The position numbers and the translations under genes were made by a program. Source: WHTB01 sp050699035 (lineage in GTDB: Bacteria > Actinomycetota > Actinomycetes > Propionibacteriales > Nocardioidaceae). From it: DNA of 14,926 nucleotides. Positions 6,930-12,926 of the stretch are shown piece after piece. The stretch is taken from contig JBOHDE010000083.1 of assembly GCA_050699035.1 (NCBI GenBank), forward strand, positions 1 through 14,926, read 5' to 3'. The notes under the pieces were generated by a model. It saw nothing but the letters and a program-made list of their open reading frames with translations, did no database searches and was not told the DNA's origin. The stretch's first letter is position 1; each line of letters begins with the position of its first letter.

Positions 6930-8114
6930 ATGGACACACAACTGGCTGGCACCGGTGCGGCGACCCGGTCACGCGTCCGCGACGTCGACTCGCTACGCGG
7001 GTTCGCGCTGCTCGGCATCCTGATCGTCAACATCACCTTCTTCACGTCCGGCTACGCGGCCAACCTGGTCGACGACCCGAACCACTCCTCGGACCTCGAC
7101 CAGGTCGTGCACTGGGTCTCGTCGGTCCTGGTCGACATGAAGTTCTACGTGCTCTTCTCGTTCCTGTTCGGCTACAGCTTCACGCTGCAGATGGGAGCCG
7201 CCGAACGGGCCGGTGCCGCCTTCCGGCCGCGGATGCTGCGGCGCATCGGCGGCTTGTTCGTGCTCGGTGTGCTCCACATCGTGCTGCTGTACAGCGGCGA
7301 CATCCTCGCGTCGTACGCGGTGCTCGGTGTCATGCTGCTGGCCATGCGGCGCGTGACCGACCGGACCGCGCTGGTGACCGCCGGCGTGCTGTACGGCCTG
7401 ACGATCCTCAGCATGCTGGTGTCGGCGCTGCTGCTCGACCCGAGCACGTTCCTGCCGCCGGCCGCCGAGGCGCAGGAGAACGCCCGCCAGTCCACCGAGG
7501 CGATGGGTGGCGGTCTGGCCGAGGTGGCCGGGGAGAACCTGGCCGGGATTCCGCTGCTGTTCCTCGTCTTCGGGTCCCTGCAGGGACCGACCGCGATGGC
7601 GCTGTTCCTGCTCGGCCTGGTGGCCGGCCGCCGTCGCCTGCTCGCCGGTGTCACCGGCCGAGAGCCACTGCTGCGCCGCGTCCAGCTGGTCGGGTTCCCG
7701 GTCGGCATCGCCGGCGGTGTCGTGTACGCGAGCGCGGGCGGCAACGGTGACACGTTCGGTGTCGCGGCCAGCGTCGCCACGGCGCCGTTCCTGGCGGCGG
7801 CCTACGTGGCCACGCTGCTGCGCATCACGCATTCGACTGGCGGCCGCGGGGTCGGTGCCGCGCTGGCGCCGGCCGGCCGGATGGCGCTGACCAACTACCT
7901 GAGCCAGTCGCTGGTCTGCTTCCTGGTCTTCACCGGAGTCGGGCTCGGGCTGACCGGCGAGCTGTCCGCCGTCGAGACGATGGCGGTGGCGGTCGCGATC
8001 TTCGCCGCCCAGCTCGGGGTCAGTGCGTGGTGGCTGCGGGGCCACGCGTACGGCCCGGTCGAGTGGCTGCTCCGCTGGGTCACCAACGCGAGCCGTCCGG
8101 CGTGGCGGTTCTGA
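6930..8114 (+). CDS. DUF418 domain-containing membrane protein
   Basis: This 394-residue polytopic membrane protein has the DUF418 N-terminal signature RVRDVDSLRGFALLGIL (about 15-31). The C-terminal DUF418 domain is recognisable by GRMALTNYLSQSLVCFLVF and a final AYGPVEWLLRW segment. About eight to ten hydrophobic helices are visible, including SFLFGYSFTLQMGA after the first loop. The family is widespread in bacteria and of unknown function, distantly resembling membrane acyltransferases. ATG 6930 has GGAGG only two bases upstream, which is too close. An in-frame GTG at 6921 would add three residues, so the exact start is open. The stop lies two bases from the convergent stop of the PH-domain gene. 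Confidence 0.85.
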   Translation: MDTQLAGTGAATRSRVRDVDSLRGFALLGILIVNITFFTSGYAANLVDDPNHSSDLDQVVHWVSSVLVDMKFYVLFSFLFGYSFTLQMGAAERAGAAFRPRMLRRIGGLFVLGVLHIVLLYSGDILASYAVLGVMLLAMRRVTDRTALVTAGVLYGLTILSMLVSALLLDPSTFLPPAAEAQENARQSTEAMGGGLAEVAGENLAGIPLLFLVFGSLQGPTAMALFLLGLVAGRRRLLAGVTGREPLLRRVQLVGFPVGIAGGVVYASAGGNGDTFGVAASVATAPFLAAAYVATLLRITHSTGGRGVGAALAPAGRMALTNYLSQSLVCFLVFTGVGLGLTGELSAVETMAVAVAIFAAQLGVSAWWLRGHAYGPVEWLLRWVTNASRPAWRF

Positions 8115-8116
8115 AC

Positions 8117-8575
8117 TCAGTCGTCCCGGCTGGTCCGGGTGTGTGACTCGACGAGCCCGCGCAGCAGCAGCACCGCGGCGCGGGCTCGGGCGCCGTCGGA
8201 GCCCTGGATCGCCATCACGGCCACCGCGGTGCCGTCGTCGACGTCGAGCACCGCCCACGGGTCGCCCCGGCGCTGGCTGACCTGCAGGATCTGCGCCCAC
8301 TCCAGCTGCCGGCGCCGGAACACGTTGACGATCTCGACGCCGTCCTCGGTGGCCCGCACGCGGCAGCGCATCAGGCCGTACACGCCGGTCATTGCGACCG
8401 CGAGCAGGAGCAGCAGGGTCGCCACCTGGAACGGCGTGAAGTCGTCTCGCACCGAGCCCGGCAGCGCAAACCACAAGAAGGCGACCATCCCGAGCAGGAC
8501 CGCCACCAGGAACGTCAGCATGAGCCGGACGCCGAGCGGCCGGTACGTCCACGGGAGGCGGGTTGTCGTACTCAT
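8117..8575 (-). CDS. PH domain-containing membrane protein (bPH_6-like)
   Basis: This 152-residue protein has two transmembrane segments near the N-terminus (about 17-40 and 47-68). They are followed by a cytoplasmic bacterial PH-like domain (about 70-135: RVRATEDGVEIVNVFRRRQLEWAQI..., then a WAVLDVDDGTAVAV strand pair) and a helix with a charged tail. It starts five bases after the hisG stop, so it is the third gene of the hisE-hisG unit, although nothing in it suggests a role in histidine synthesis. I chose ATG 8575 (MSTTTRLPWTYRP) because the open frame upstream lies inside hisG. The same hisG-PH neighbourhood is common in actinobacteria as I recall it. Function unknown. Confidence 0.8.
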   Translation of the reverse strand: MSTTTRLPWTYRPLGVRLMLTFLVAVLLGMVAFLWFALPGSVRDDFTPFQVATLLLLLAVAMTGVYGLMRCRVRATEDGVEIVNVFRRRQLEWAQILQVSQRRGDPWAVLDVDDGTAVAVMAIQGSDGARARAAVLLLRGLVESHTRTSRDD

Positions 8576-8580
8576 CGCCG

Positions 8581-9426
8581 TCACAGGCGACAGGCGTGGA
8601 TGTCGGTCACCAAGATGCCGCGGGCACCGAGGTCCCACAGGTCGTCCATGATCTTCTGAGCCTGGTCGCGCAGCACCATGGACCGGACCGCGACCCAGCC
8701 CTCGCGGTGCAGGGGCGAGACCGTGGGCGACTCGATCCCCGGCGTCAGCAGGCACGCCTCTTCGACCCGCTCGGCCCGGATGTCGTAGTCCATCATCACG
8801 TAGCTCCGGGCGACGAGCACGCCCTGGACGCGGCGCAGGAAGACATCGAAGCCAGCGGGCTCCGGCGCCTCGGCCCGGGTGATCACCACCGCCTCGGACT
8901 CGAGGATCGTGTCGGCCACGATCTCCAACCCTGCTTGGCGAAGCGTGGTGCCGGTGCTGACGACGTCGGCGACCACGTCGGCCACGCCGAGCCGGATCGC
9001 CGACTCCACTGCGCCGTCGAGACGGATCACCTGGGCGTCGATCCCGCGGTCGGCGAGGAAGGTCTCCATGACGCCGGCGTACGACGTCGCGATCCGCTTG
9101 CCCTTGAGGTCGTCGAGCGTGTCGACGATGCCCGGCGGCGCGGCGAAGCGGAACCGCGACTCGCCGAAACCGAGGCCGAACATCTCGCGGGCGGGTGCCA
9201 ACGAGTCGAGCAACAGGTCGCGGCCGGTCAGGCCGACGTCGAGCGTGCCCTCGCCGACGTACACGGCGATGTCGCGCGGCCGGAGGTAGAAGAACTCGAC
9301 GTCGTTGTCGGGGTCGGTCAGCACCAGCTCGCGGTTGTCCTTGCGCTGCCGGTAGCCGGCCTCACGTAACAGCTGCGCGGCGGCGTCCGAGAGCGACCCC
9401 TTGTTGGGTACGGCGATCTTGAGCAT
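8581..9426 (-). CDS. hisG: ATP phosphoribosyltransferase, long form
   Basis: HisG condenses ATP with PRPP to phosphoribosyl-ATP, the first and feedback-controlled step of histidine synthesis, in the cytosol. The 281-residue protein starts MLKIAVPNKGSL, the typical HisG N-terminus. It has the EGTLDVGLTGRDLL block (about 59-72) and the PRPP-binding loop ADVVADVVSTGTTL (about 149-162). The length and the C-terminal segment (about 210-281, ending LGARGILVTDIHACRL) indicate the regulatory domain of the long form, so no HisZ partner is needed and histidine inhibition is expected. I chose ATG 9426 over an upstream in-frame start at 9441 because it matches the family start and has GGGAG just upstream. 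It follows hisE by 11 bases and precedes the PH-domain gene by five. Confidence 0.96.
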   Translation of the reverse strand: MLKIAVPNKGSLSDAAAQLLREAGYRQRKDNRELVLTDPDNDVEFFYLRPRDIAVYVGEGTLDVGLTGRDLLLDSLAPAREMFGLGFGESRFRFAAPPGIVDTLDDLKGKRIATSYAGVMETFLADRGIDAQVIRLDGAVESAIRLGVADVVADVVSTGTTLRQAGLEIVADTILESEAVVITRAEAPEPAGFDVFLRRVQGVLVARSYVMMDYDIRAERVEEACLLTPGIESPTVSPLHREGWVAVRSMVLRDQAQKIMDDLWDLGARGILVTDIHACRL

Positions 9427-9437
9427 GGCTCCCGGCC

Positions 9438-9701
9438 TCACAGGTGGGCGTAGACGTCGTCGAGGGTCAGTCCGCAGGCCAGCATCAGGACCTGGGCGTG
9501 GTAGAGCAGCTGGCTGATCTCCTCGGCCGTGCGCTCCTTGCCCTCATGCTCGGCGGCCATCCAGGACTCGGCCGCCTCCTCGACCAGCTTCTTGCCGATC
9601 GTGTGCGTGCCGGCATCGAGCCATGCCACGGTGCCTGAGCCGGCCGGCCGGGTGCGTGCCTTGTCGGCCAGCTCCGCGAACAGCCCGTCGAACGTCTTCA
9701 T
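9438..9701 (-). CDS. hisE: Phosphoribosyl-ATP pyrophosphatase
   Basis: HisE hydrolyses phosphoribosyl-ATP to phosphoribosyl-AMP and pyrophosphate, step two of histidine synthesis. The 87-residue protein is the usual size for a stand-alone actinobacterial HisE. It has the all-alpha MazG-like core: IGKKLVEEAAESWMAA carries the metal-binding EExxE motif, followed by TAEEISQLLYHAQVLML and a terminal LDDVYAHL. I chose ATG 9701 (MKTFDGLFAEL). A TTG at 9710 would add three residues, but a TAGGCT box (9715-9710) ends just there, so transcription probably starts at or near the ATG. It is the first gene of hisE-hisG-PH and is divergent from the NUDIX gene. Confidence 0.95.
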   Translation of the reverse strand: MKTFDGLFAELADKARTRPAGSGTVAWLDAGTHTIGKKLVEEAAESWMAAEHEGKERTAEEISQLLYHAQVLMLACGLTLDDVYAHL

Positions 9702-9709
9702 GGTGCTCA

Positions 9710-9715
9710 AGCCTA
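9710..9715 (-). promoter_or_regulatory. -10 box of a near-leaderless promoter for hisE
   Basis: The minus strand reads TAGGCT, eight bases, then the hisE ATG (9701). A start seven to eight bases after a TANNNT box gives a leaderless or nearly leaderless mRNA; no good Shine-Dalgarno is present. This suggests the his genes have their own promoter rather than depending on the rib operon. I see no convincing -35. Confidence 0.45.
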
Positions 9716-9796
9716 GGCGGTGCTGATCGTCACCCCGACCGCCGTCTCAGCCGGGCTTCGCTGGCTGTCGTTTCACCCGCCGCGCGGATCCCCTCT

Positions 9797-9820
9797 GAAC
9801 GGCACGGGACCGTGCCGTTC
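9797..9820 (+). promoter_or_regulatory. 24-bp near-perfect palindrome upstream of the NUDIX gene
   Basis: Half-sites GAACGGCACGG (9797-9807) and CCGTGCCGTTC (9810-9820) are exact reverse complements around a two-base centre. The symmetry and length suit a dimeric repressor operator. As RNA it would form a 10-bp hairpin with a four-base loop and could stop transcription. It lies 96 bases from the hisE start and 137 from the NUDIX ATG, so it could control either gene. Which reading is right cannot be told from sequence. Confidence 0.5.
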
Positions 9821-9822
9821 CC

Positions 9823-9856
9823 GACCATCCCCACGACTGCAGCAGTGGGGCTGGTC
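9823..9856 (+). repeat. Second leader hairpin
   Basis: Arms 9823-9834 (GACCATCCCCAC) and 9845-9856 (GTGGGGCTGGTC) pair over 12 positions with one mismatch (9828/9851), around a 10-base loop holding the palindrome CTGCAG. It follows the 24-bp palindrome by two bases. A smaller hairpin (CCCCA 9856-9860 with TGGGG 9866-9870) touches its 3' edge and competes at one base. Confidence 0.5.
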
Positions 9857-9894
9857 CCCAACCCGTGGGGGTCCCTACGGCTGCAGCTTTGGGG
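9837..9894 (+). repeat. Imperfect 14-base direct repeat, 44-base period
   Basis: CTGCAGCAGTGGGG (9837-9850) and CTGCAGCTTTGGGG (9881-9894) differ at two positions. Each copy supplies the TGGGG side of a hairpin, so the second and third leader hairpins look like diverged copies of one unit or two sites for the same binder. Confidence 0.4.
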
Positions 9895-9933
9895 AAACTC
9901 TTCGACCCTCTGGCGTGCAAGAGTTTCCCCGAA
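9888..9933 (+). promoter_or_regulatory. 15-bp leader hairpin directly upstream of the NUDIX start
   Basis: Arms 9888-9902 and 9919-9933 pair over 15 bp, with one G-U (9890/9931) and a core of GGGGAAACTCTT against AAGAGTTTCCCC. The 16-base loop is 9903-9918. It ends 24 bases before the ATG. Loop bases CCTCT (9907-9911) are complementary to AGAGG (9949-9953) in the Shine-Dalgarno region, so a pseudoknot that hides the ribosome site is possible. That function is inference; the stem itself is plain in the sequence. Confidence 0.55.
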
Positions 9934-9957
9934 CACCCCGAGGACCGGAGAGGCGCC

Positions 9958-10431
9958 ATGCCTGAGTTCACCTGGCACGCCGAGGCCGTACCCGCCGAGC
10001 TGCTCGTGCGGCAGGTGTACGGATTCTGCTTCGACTCCGCGGGCCGTCTATTGATGCGCGTCGACGGAAGCAAACACAGCCTTCCGGGTGGACGGCCCGA
10101 GTCCGGCGAGGAGGACGACTACGAGACAACGCTGCGTCGCGAATGCTGGGAGGAGGTCCACATCGACCTCGACCAGCCGTACTACCTCGGATACCAGCGC
10201 GTCGACGAAAGTGACGGGACAGCACCCTATGCCCAGGTCCGGATGATCGCGCTGATCAGGCGGATCGCTGCCGCCGCACCAGACCCCGACAACGGCAAGA
10301 CCTATGGTCGCCACCTGGTCGATCCCGCGGCTGCCGGCGACCTGCTGGGCTGGGGCGTCCACGGCCACCGCCAGGCCGAGGCGGCCGCCCGCCTGGCTCA
10401 GCACACCTTCGATCTTCCCGTCCTGACGTGA
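9958..10431 (+). CDS. NUDIX hydrolase
   Basis: This is a 157-residue single-domain NUDIX protein, expected to hydrolyse a nucleoside-diphosphate-linked substrate with Mg2+. The beta strand VYGFCFDSAGRLLMRVD leads to the Nudix box GGRPESGE (44-51) ... RECWEEV (61-67). The metal-binding REcwEE core is intact. Nine residues instead of seven separate Glu51 from Arg61, and the usual EExGU end reads EEVHI, so this is a divergent box. ATG 9958 is preceded by GGAGAGG at a good distance. An in-frame GTG at 9865 would put the leader hairpins in coding sequence and is less likely. It contains more A/T-ending codons than its neighbours (gacgaaagtgacgggaca, ggaagcaaacacagc), which hints at later acquisition. 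It lies between ribH (convergent) and hisE (divergent). The substrate cannot be told. Confidence 0.9.
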   Translation: MPEFTWHAEAVPAELLVRQVYGFCFDSAGRLLMRVDGSKHSLPGGRPESGEEDDYETTLRRECWEEVHIDLDQPYYLGYQRVDESDGTAPYAQVRMIALIRRIAAAAPDPDNGKTYGRHLVDPAAAGDLLGWGVHGHRQAEAAARLAQHTFDLPVLT

Positions 10432-10516
10432 CCTTCCCGTCCCGCATGACCCCTCATCTGTCCGACTTGCCGCGATTGCGGGGGGCGCACCGGACGGGAA
10501 GGTCCGTTCAGGACGG
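10418..10516. terminator. Nested inverted repeat between convergent NUDIX and ribH genes
   Basis: An inner perfect 13-bp stem (GACCTTCCCGTCC 10430-10442 with 10492-10504) is flanked, across a 3x3 internal loop, by an outer 9-bp stem (CCGTCCTGA 10418-10426 with 10508-10516). The 49-base loop contains a further small CCGC/GCGG hairpin. The left arm covers the NUDIX stop codon, and the right arm ends nine bases from the ribH stop. A bidirectional terminator is the most likely role. CTTCCCGTCC also occurs as a direct repeat (10414-10423 and 10433-10442). Confidence 0.65.
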
Positions 10517-10525
10517 CAGGTCGGG

Positions 10526-11008
10526 TCAGTTGCGGTGGTGGAGCTTACGGATCTCGGTGGTCGTCGCCAGGGCAGCCTGCGCCGCGTCGTACCCCTTGTC
10601 CTCCGACGAGCCGTCGATCCCGGAACGGGCCAGCGCCTGCGCCTCGTCATCACAGGTGAGCAGCCCGAAGCCGATCGGCACGCCGGTGTCCAGCGCGACC
10701 CGGTTCAGGCCGTCGGTCGCCGCGCTACAGACGTAGTCGAAGTGCGGGGTGTCGCCGCGGATGACGACGCCAAGCGCGATCACCGCGTCGTACCCCATCT
10801 TGGCCAGGTGCAGCGCCATCACCGGCAGCTCGAACGACCCGGGCACCCGGATCAGCGTCGGTGCCTCGACCTTCGCCTCGTCCAGCGCGCGTTGGGCGCC
10901 GGCGATCAGCCCGTCCATCACGGTGGTGTGCCAGGACGCGGCCACGACGCCGACGCGCAGGGCGTGGCCGTCGACGGCGCCGATCGTGGGTGAGCCTTCG
11001 CCGCTCAT
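10526..11008 (-). CDS. ribH: 6,7-dimethyl-8-ribityllumazine synthase
   Basis: RibH condenses 5-amino-6-ribitylaminouracil with 3,4-dihydroxy-2-butanone 4-phosphate to the lumazine precursor of riboflavin, usually as a multimeric shell. The 160-residue protein shows the substrate-site aromatic Trp26 in ASWHTTV, GSFELP (57-62) and RGDTPHFDYV (84-93) with the catalytic His89, plus the DKGYDAAQAAL helix near the C-terminus. It is the last gene of the operon. Its ATG (11008-11006) overlaps the ribBA stop as ATGA. Termination probably uses the inverted repeat at 10418-10516. Confidence 0.96.
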   Translation of the reverse strand: MSGEGSPTIGAVDGHALRVGVVAASWHTTVMDGLIAGAQRALDEAKVEAPTLIRVPGSFELPVMALHLAKMGYDAVIALGVVIRGDTPHFDYVCSAATDGLNRVALDTGVPIGFGLLTCDDEAQALARSGIDGSSEDKGYDAAQAALATTTEIRKLHHRN

Positions 11009-12240
11009 GGTGTCGGGTTCCCTTCGTCGAGGTGGGGCAGGTCGTGTCCCATCCGGTCCCGCTTGGTGCGCAGGTAGCGGGTGTTCTCGGGGTTGGTGAC
11101 GACCGACATCGGCAGCCGCTCGGTCACCCCGATGCCGTAGACCTCCATCCCGACATGCTTGGTCGGGTTGTTGGTGAGCAGCCGGACGCTCTTGACCTGC
11201 AGGTCGGCGAGGATCTGCGCCCCGGTGCCGTAGTCGCGGGCGTCGGCCGGCAGCCCGAGCTCGAGGTTGGCGTCGACGGTGTCGTGGCCGCCATCTTGCA
11301 GGGCGTACGCGCGGAGCTTGTGCAGCAGCCCGATCCCGCGACCCTCGTGCCCCCGCAGGTAGACGACAACCCCGCGACCCTCGGCCGCCACCGCCGCCAG
11401 CGCGGCCTGCAGCTGCGGCCCGCAGTCACAGCGCAGCGAGCCGAGGACGTCGCCGGTGAGGCACTCCGAGTGCACCCGGGTGAGGACGTCGGTGCCGTCA
11501 CCGAGGTCGCCGTACACCATCGCGATGTGCTCGGAGCCGTCCACGGTGCTGTGGTAGCCGAACGCCGAGAACACCCCGTGCGCGGTCGGCAGCCGGGTCG
11601 AGGCCACCCGCTCGATCTGGCTCTCGTGCCGTCGCCGGTGCGTGATCAGGTCGGCGATCGCGATCATCGCCAGGCCGTGCTCGTCGGCGAAGTCCCGCAG
11701 GTCCTGCCCGCGCTTCATCGTGCCGTCGTCGTTGACCAGCTCCGCGATCACGCCGGCCGGGTTGAGGCCGGCCAGCCGGGCCAGGTCGACCGCAGCCTCG
11801 GTGTGGCCGGGACGGACGAGTACGCCGCCCTCGCGGGCGCGCAGCGGGAAGATGTGGCCCGGCTGCACCAGCTCGTACGGCTCGGTGGCCGAGTCGACCA
11901 GGACGCGCGCGGTCCGGGCCCGGTCCGCAGCCGAGATCCCGGTCGTCACCCCGTCGCGGGCGTCGACCGAGACGGTGTACGCCGTGCGCATCCGCTCCCG
12001 GTTGTGCGGCGTCATCAGCGGGATCGCCAGCCGGTCCAGCGCCGAGCCTTCCATCGGCACACAGATGACGCCGGAGCTGTAGCGGATCATGAACGTCATC
12101 AGCTCGGCCGTCGCCTTGCCGGCGGCGAAGATCAGGTCGCCCTCGTTCTCGCGGTTCTCGTCGTCGACGACGACGACCGCGCGACCGGCCCGGATGTCGT
12201 CGAGCGCCCGGTCGACCGGGTCGAGCCTGACGTCGGTCAT
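11005..12240 (-). CDS. ribBA: Bifunctional DHBP synthase / GTP cyclohydrolase II
   Basis: This 411-residue fusion supplies both branches of the riboflavin pathway. The N-terminal RibB domain (1 to about 205) makes 3,4-dihydroxy-2-butanone 4-phosphate from ribulose-5-phosphate; its acidic motif DDENRENEGD (26-35) and GVTTGISAADRA (97-108) are present. The C-terminal RibA domain (about 206-411) opens GTP; it has the zinc cysteines Cys260, Cys271 and Cys273 (SEC...RCDCG), the HEGRGIGL block (298-305) and LLTNNPTKH. All key residues I know of are intact, so both halves should be active. The ATG (12240-12238) overlaps the ribM stop as ATGA, and its own stop overlaps the ribH start in the same way. 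Confidence 0.96.
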   Translation of the reverse strand: MTDVRLDPVDRALDDIRAGRAVVVVDDENRENEGDLIFAAGKATAELMTFMIRYSSGVICVPMEGSALDRLAIPLMTPHNRERMRTAYTVSVDARDGVTTGISAADRARTARVLVDSATEPYELVQPGHIFPLRAREGGVLVRPGHTEAAVDLARLAGLNPAGVIAELVNDDGTMKRGQDLRDFADEHGLAMIAIADLITHRRRHESQIERVASTRLPTAHGVFSAFGYHSTVDGSEHIAMVYGDLGDGTDVLTRVHSECLTGDVLGSLRCDCGPQLQAALAAVAAEGRGVVVYLRGHEGRGIGLLHKLRAYALQDGGHDTVDANLELGLPADARDYGTGAQILADLQVKSVRLLTNNPTKHVGMEVYGIGVTERLPMSVVTNPENTRYLRTKRDRMGHDLPHLDEGNPTP

Positions 12241-12926
12241 GTCAACACCGCCGTCCGGTCGTCGTCGGTCTGCTGGCGGAGCCGGGCCTGGGTGCGGTGC
12301 CACACCCAGAAGCCCCACAGGCAGAACACGCCGTACACCAGGTAGAGCGTGCCCGACGGGTAATAGCCGGCCTGGAACGCGAGCGGCACCCCGACGACGT
12401 CCACCGCTATCCACACCAGCCAGAAGTCCACCCAGCCCCGCGCCATCGCGTACGTCGCCAGGATGCTGCCGGTCAGGATCCACGCGTCCGGCCGCGGGCC
12501 CCACGAGTCCAGCGCTCGAAGCAGGGGTACGAAGACCGCGAACATCACCGCGCCGGCGCCCAGCAGCAGACCGCGCTCGGTCCACGTCGCCCAGCGCGGA
12601 GCCACCGCTCCCCCGTCCGCCGCCTCGTGCCGCCGACGGGCGCGGGACCAGCGCCACCAGCCGTACAGGCTGACCGCCAGGAAGAAGACCTGCCGGCCGG
12701 CCTGCCCCCACAGGTCGTGCACCTGCGGCTTGTCGAGGATGCCGCCGACGAACACCGTGAACAGCACGATGTTGCCGACGATGCCGATCGGCCATGCGGC
12801 CACCAGGCGACGCATGCCGAGGACGGCGCTGGCGAGACCGAAGCCGTTGCCGACGACCTCGCGGACCAGCAGGTGCGAGTCGCCGATGCTGATGGTGCCT
12901 TCCAACAACCACTGCAGCGGGGTCAT
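12237..12926 (-). CDS. ribM: PnuC-family transporter, probable riboflavin importer RibM (PnuX)
   Basis: This 229-residue membrane protein has about seven hydrophobic segments. It shows PnuC-family features: GNGFGLASAVLGMRRL and WPIGIVGNIVLF in the first half, QVFFLAVSLYGWWRW (a W-x2-W-type aromatic cluster), then ARGWVDFWLVWIAVDVVGVPLA and a final YGVFCLWGFWVW. PnuC proteins carry nicotinamide riboside, but the relatives encoded between ribE and ribA in FMN-riboswitch operons (RibM/PnuX of Streptomyces and Corynebacterium) carry riboflavin. Position inside this operon, ATGA-overlapped on both sides, makes riboflavin uptake by facilitated diffusion the best assignment. The substrate is inferred from context; a nicotinamide riboside role is the alternative. 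Confidence 0.85.
   Translation of the reverse strand: MTPLQWLLEGTISIGDSHLLVREVVGNGFGLASAVLGMRRLVAAWPIGIVGNIVLFTVFVGGILDKPQVHDLWGQAGRQVFFLAVSLYGWWRWSRARRRHEAADGGAVAPRWATWTERGLLLGAGAVMFAVFVPLLRALDSWGPRPDAWILTGSILATYAMARGWVDFWLVWIAVDVVGVPLAFQAGYYPSGTLYLVYGVFCLWGFWVWHRTQARLRQQTDDDRTAVLT

Noticed and set aside
6993..8552. 519-codon minus-strand open frame opposite the DUF418 gene
   Set aside because: Composition is that of an antisense shadow (Arg, Gln, His, Glu runs), while the plus strand encodes a coherent membrane protein.
9865..9957. 31-codon in-frame 5' extension of the NUDIX gene from GTG 9865
   Set aside because: It would place the 15-bp hairpin and the Shine-Dalgarno inside the coding region. 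ATG 9958 has a properly spaced GGAGAGG and begins where the family usually does.
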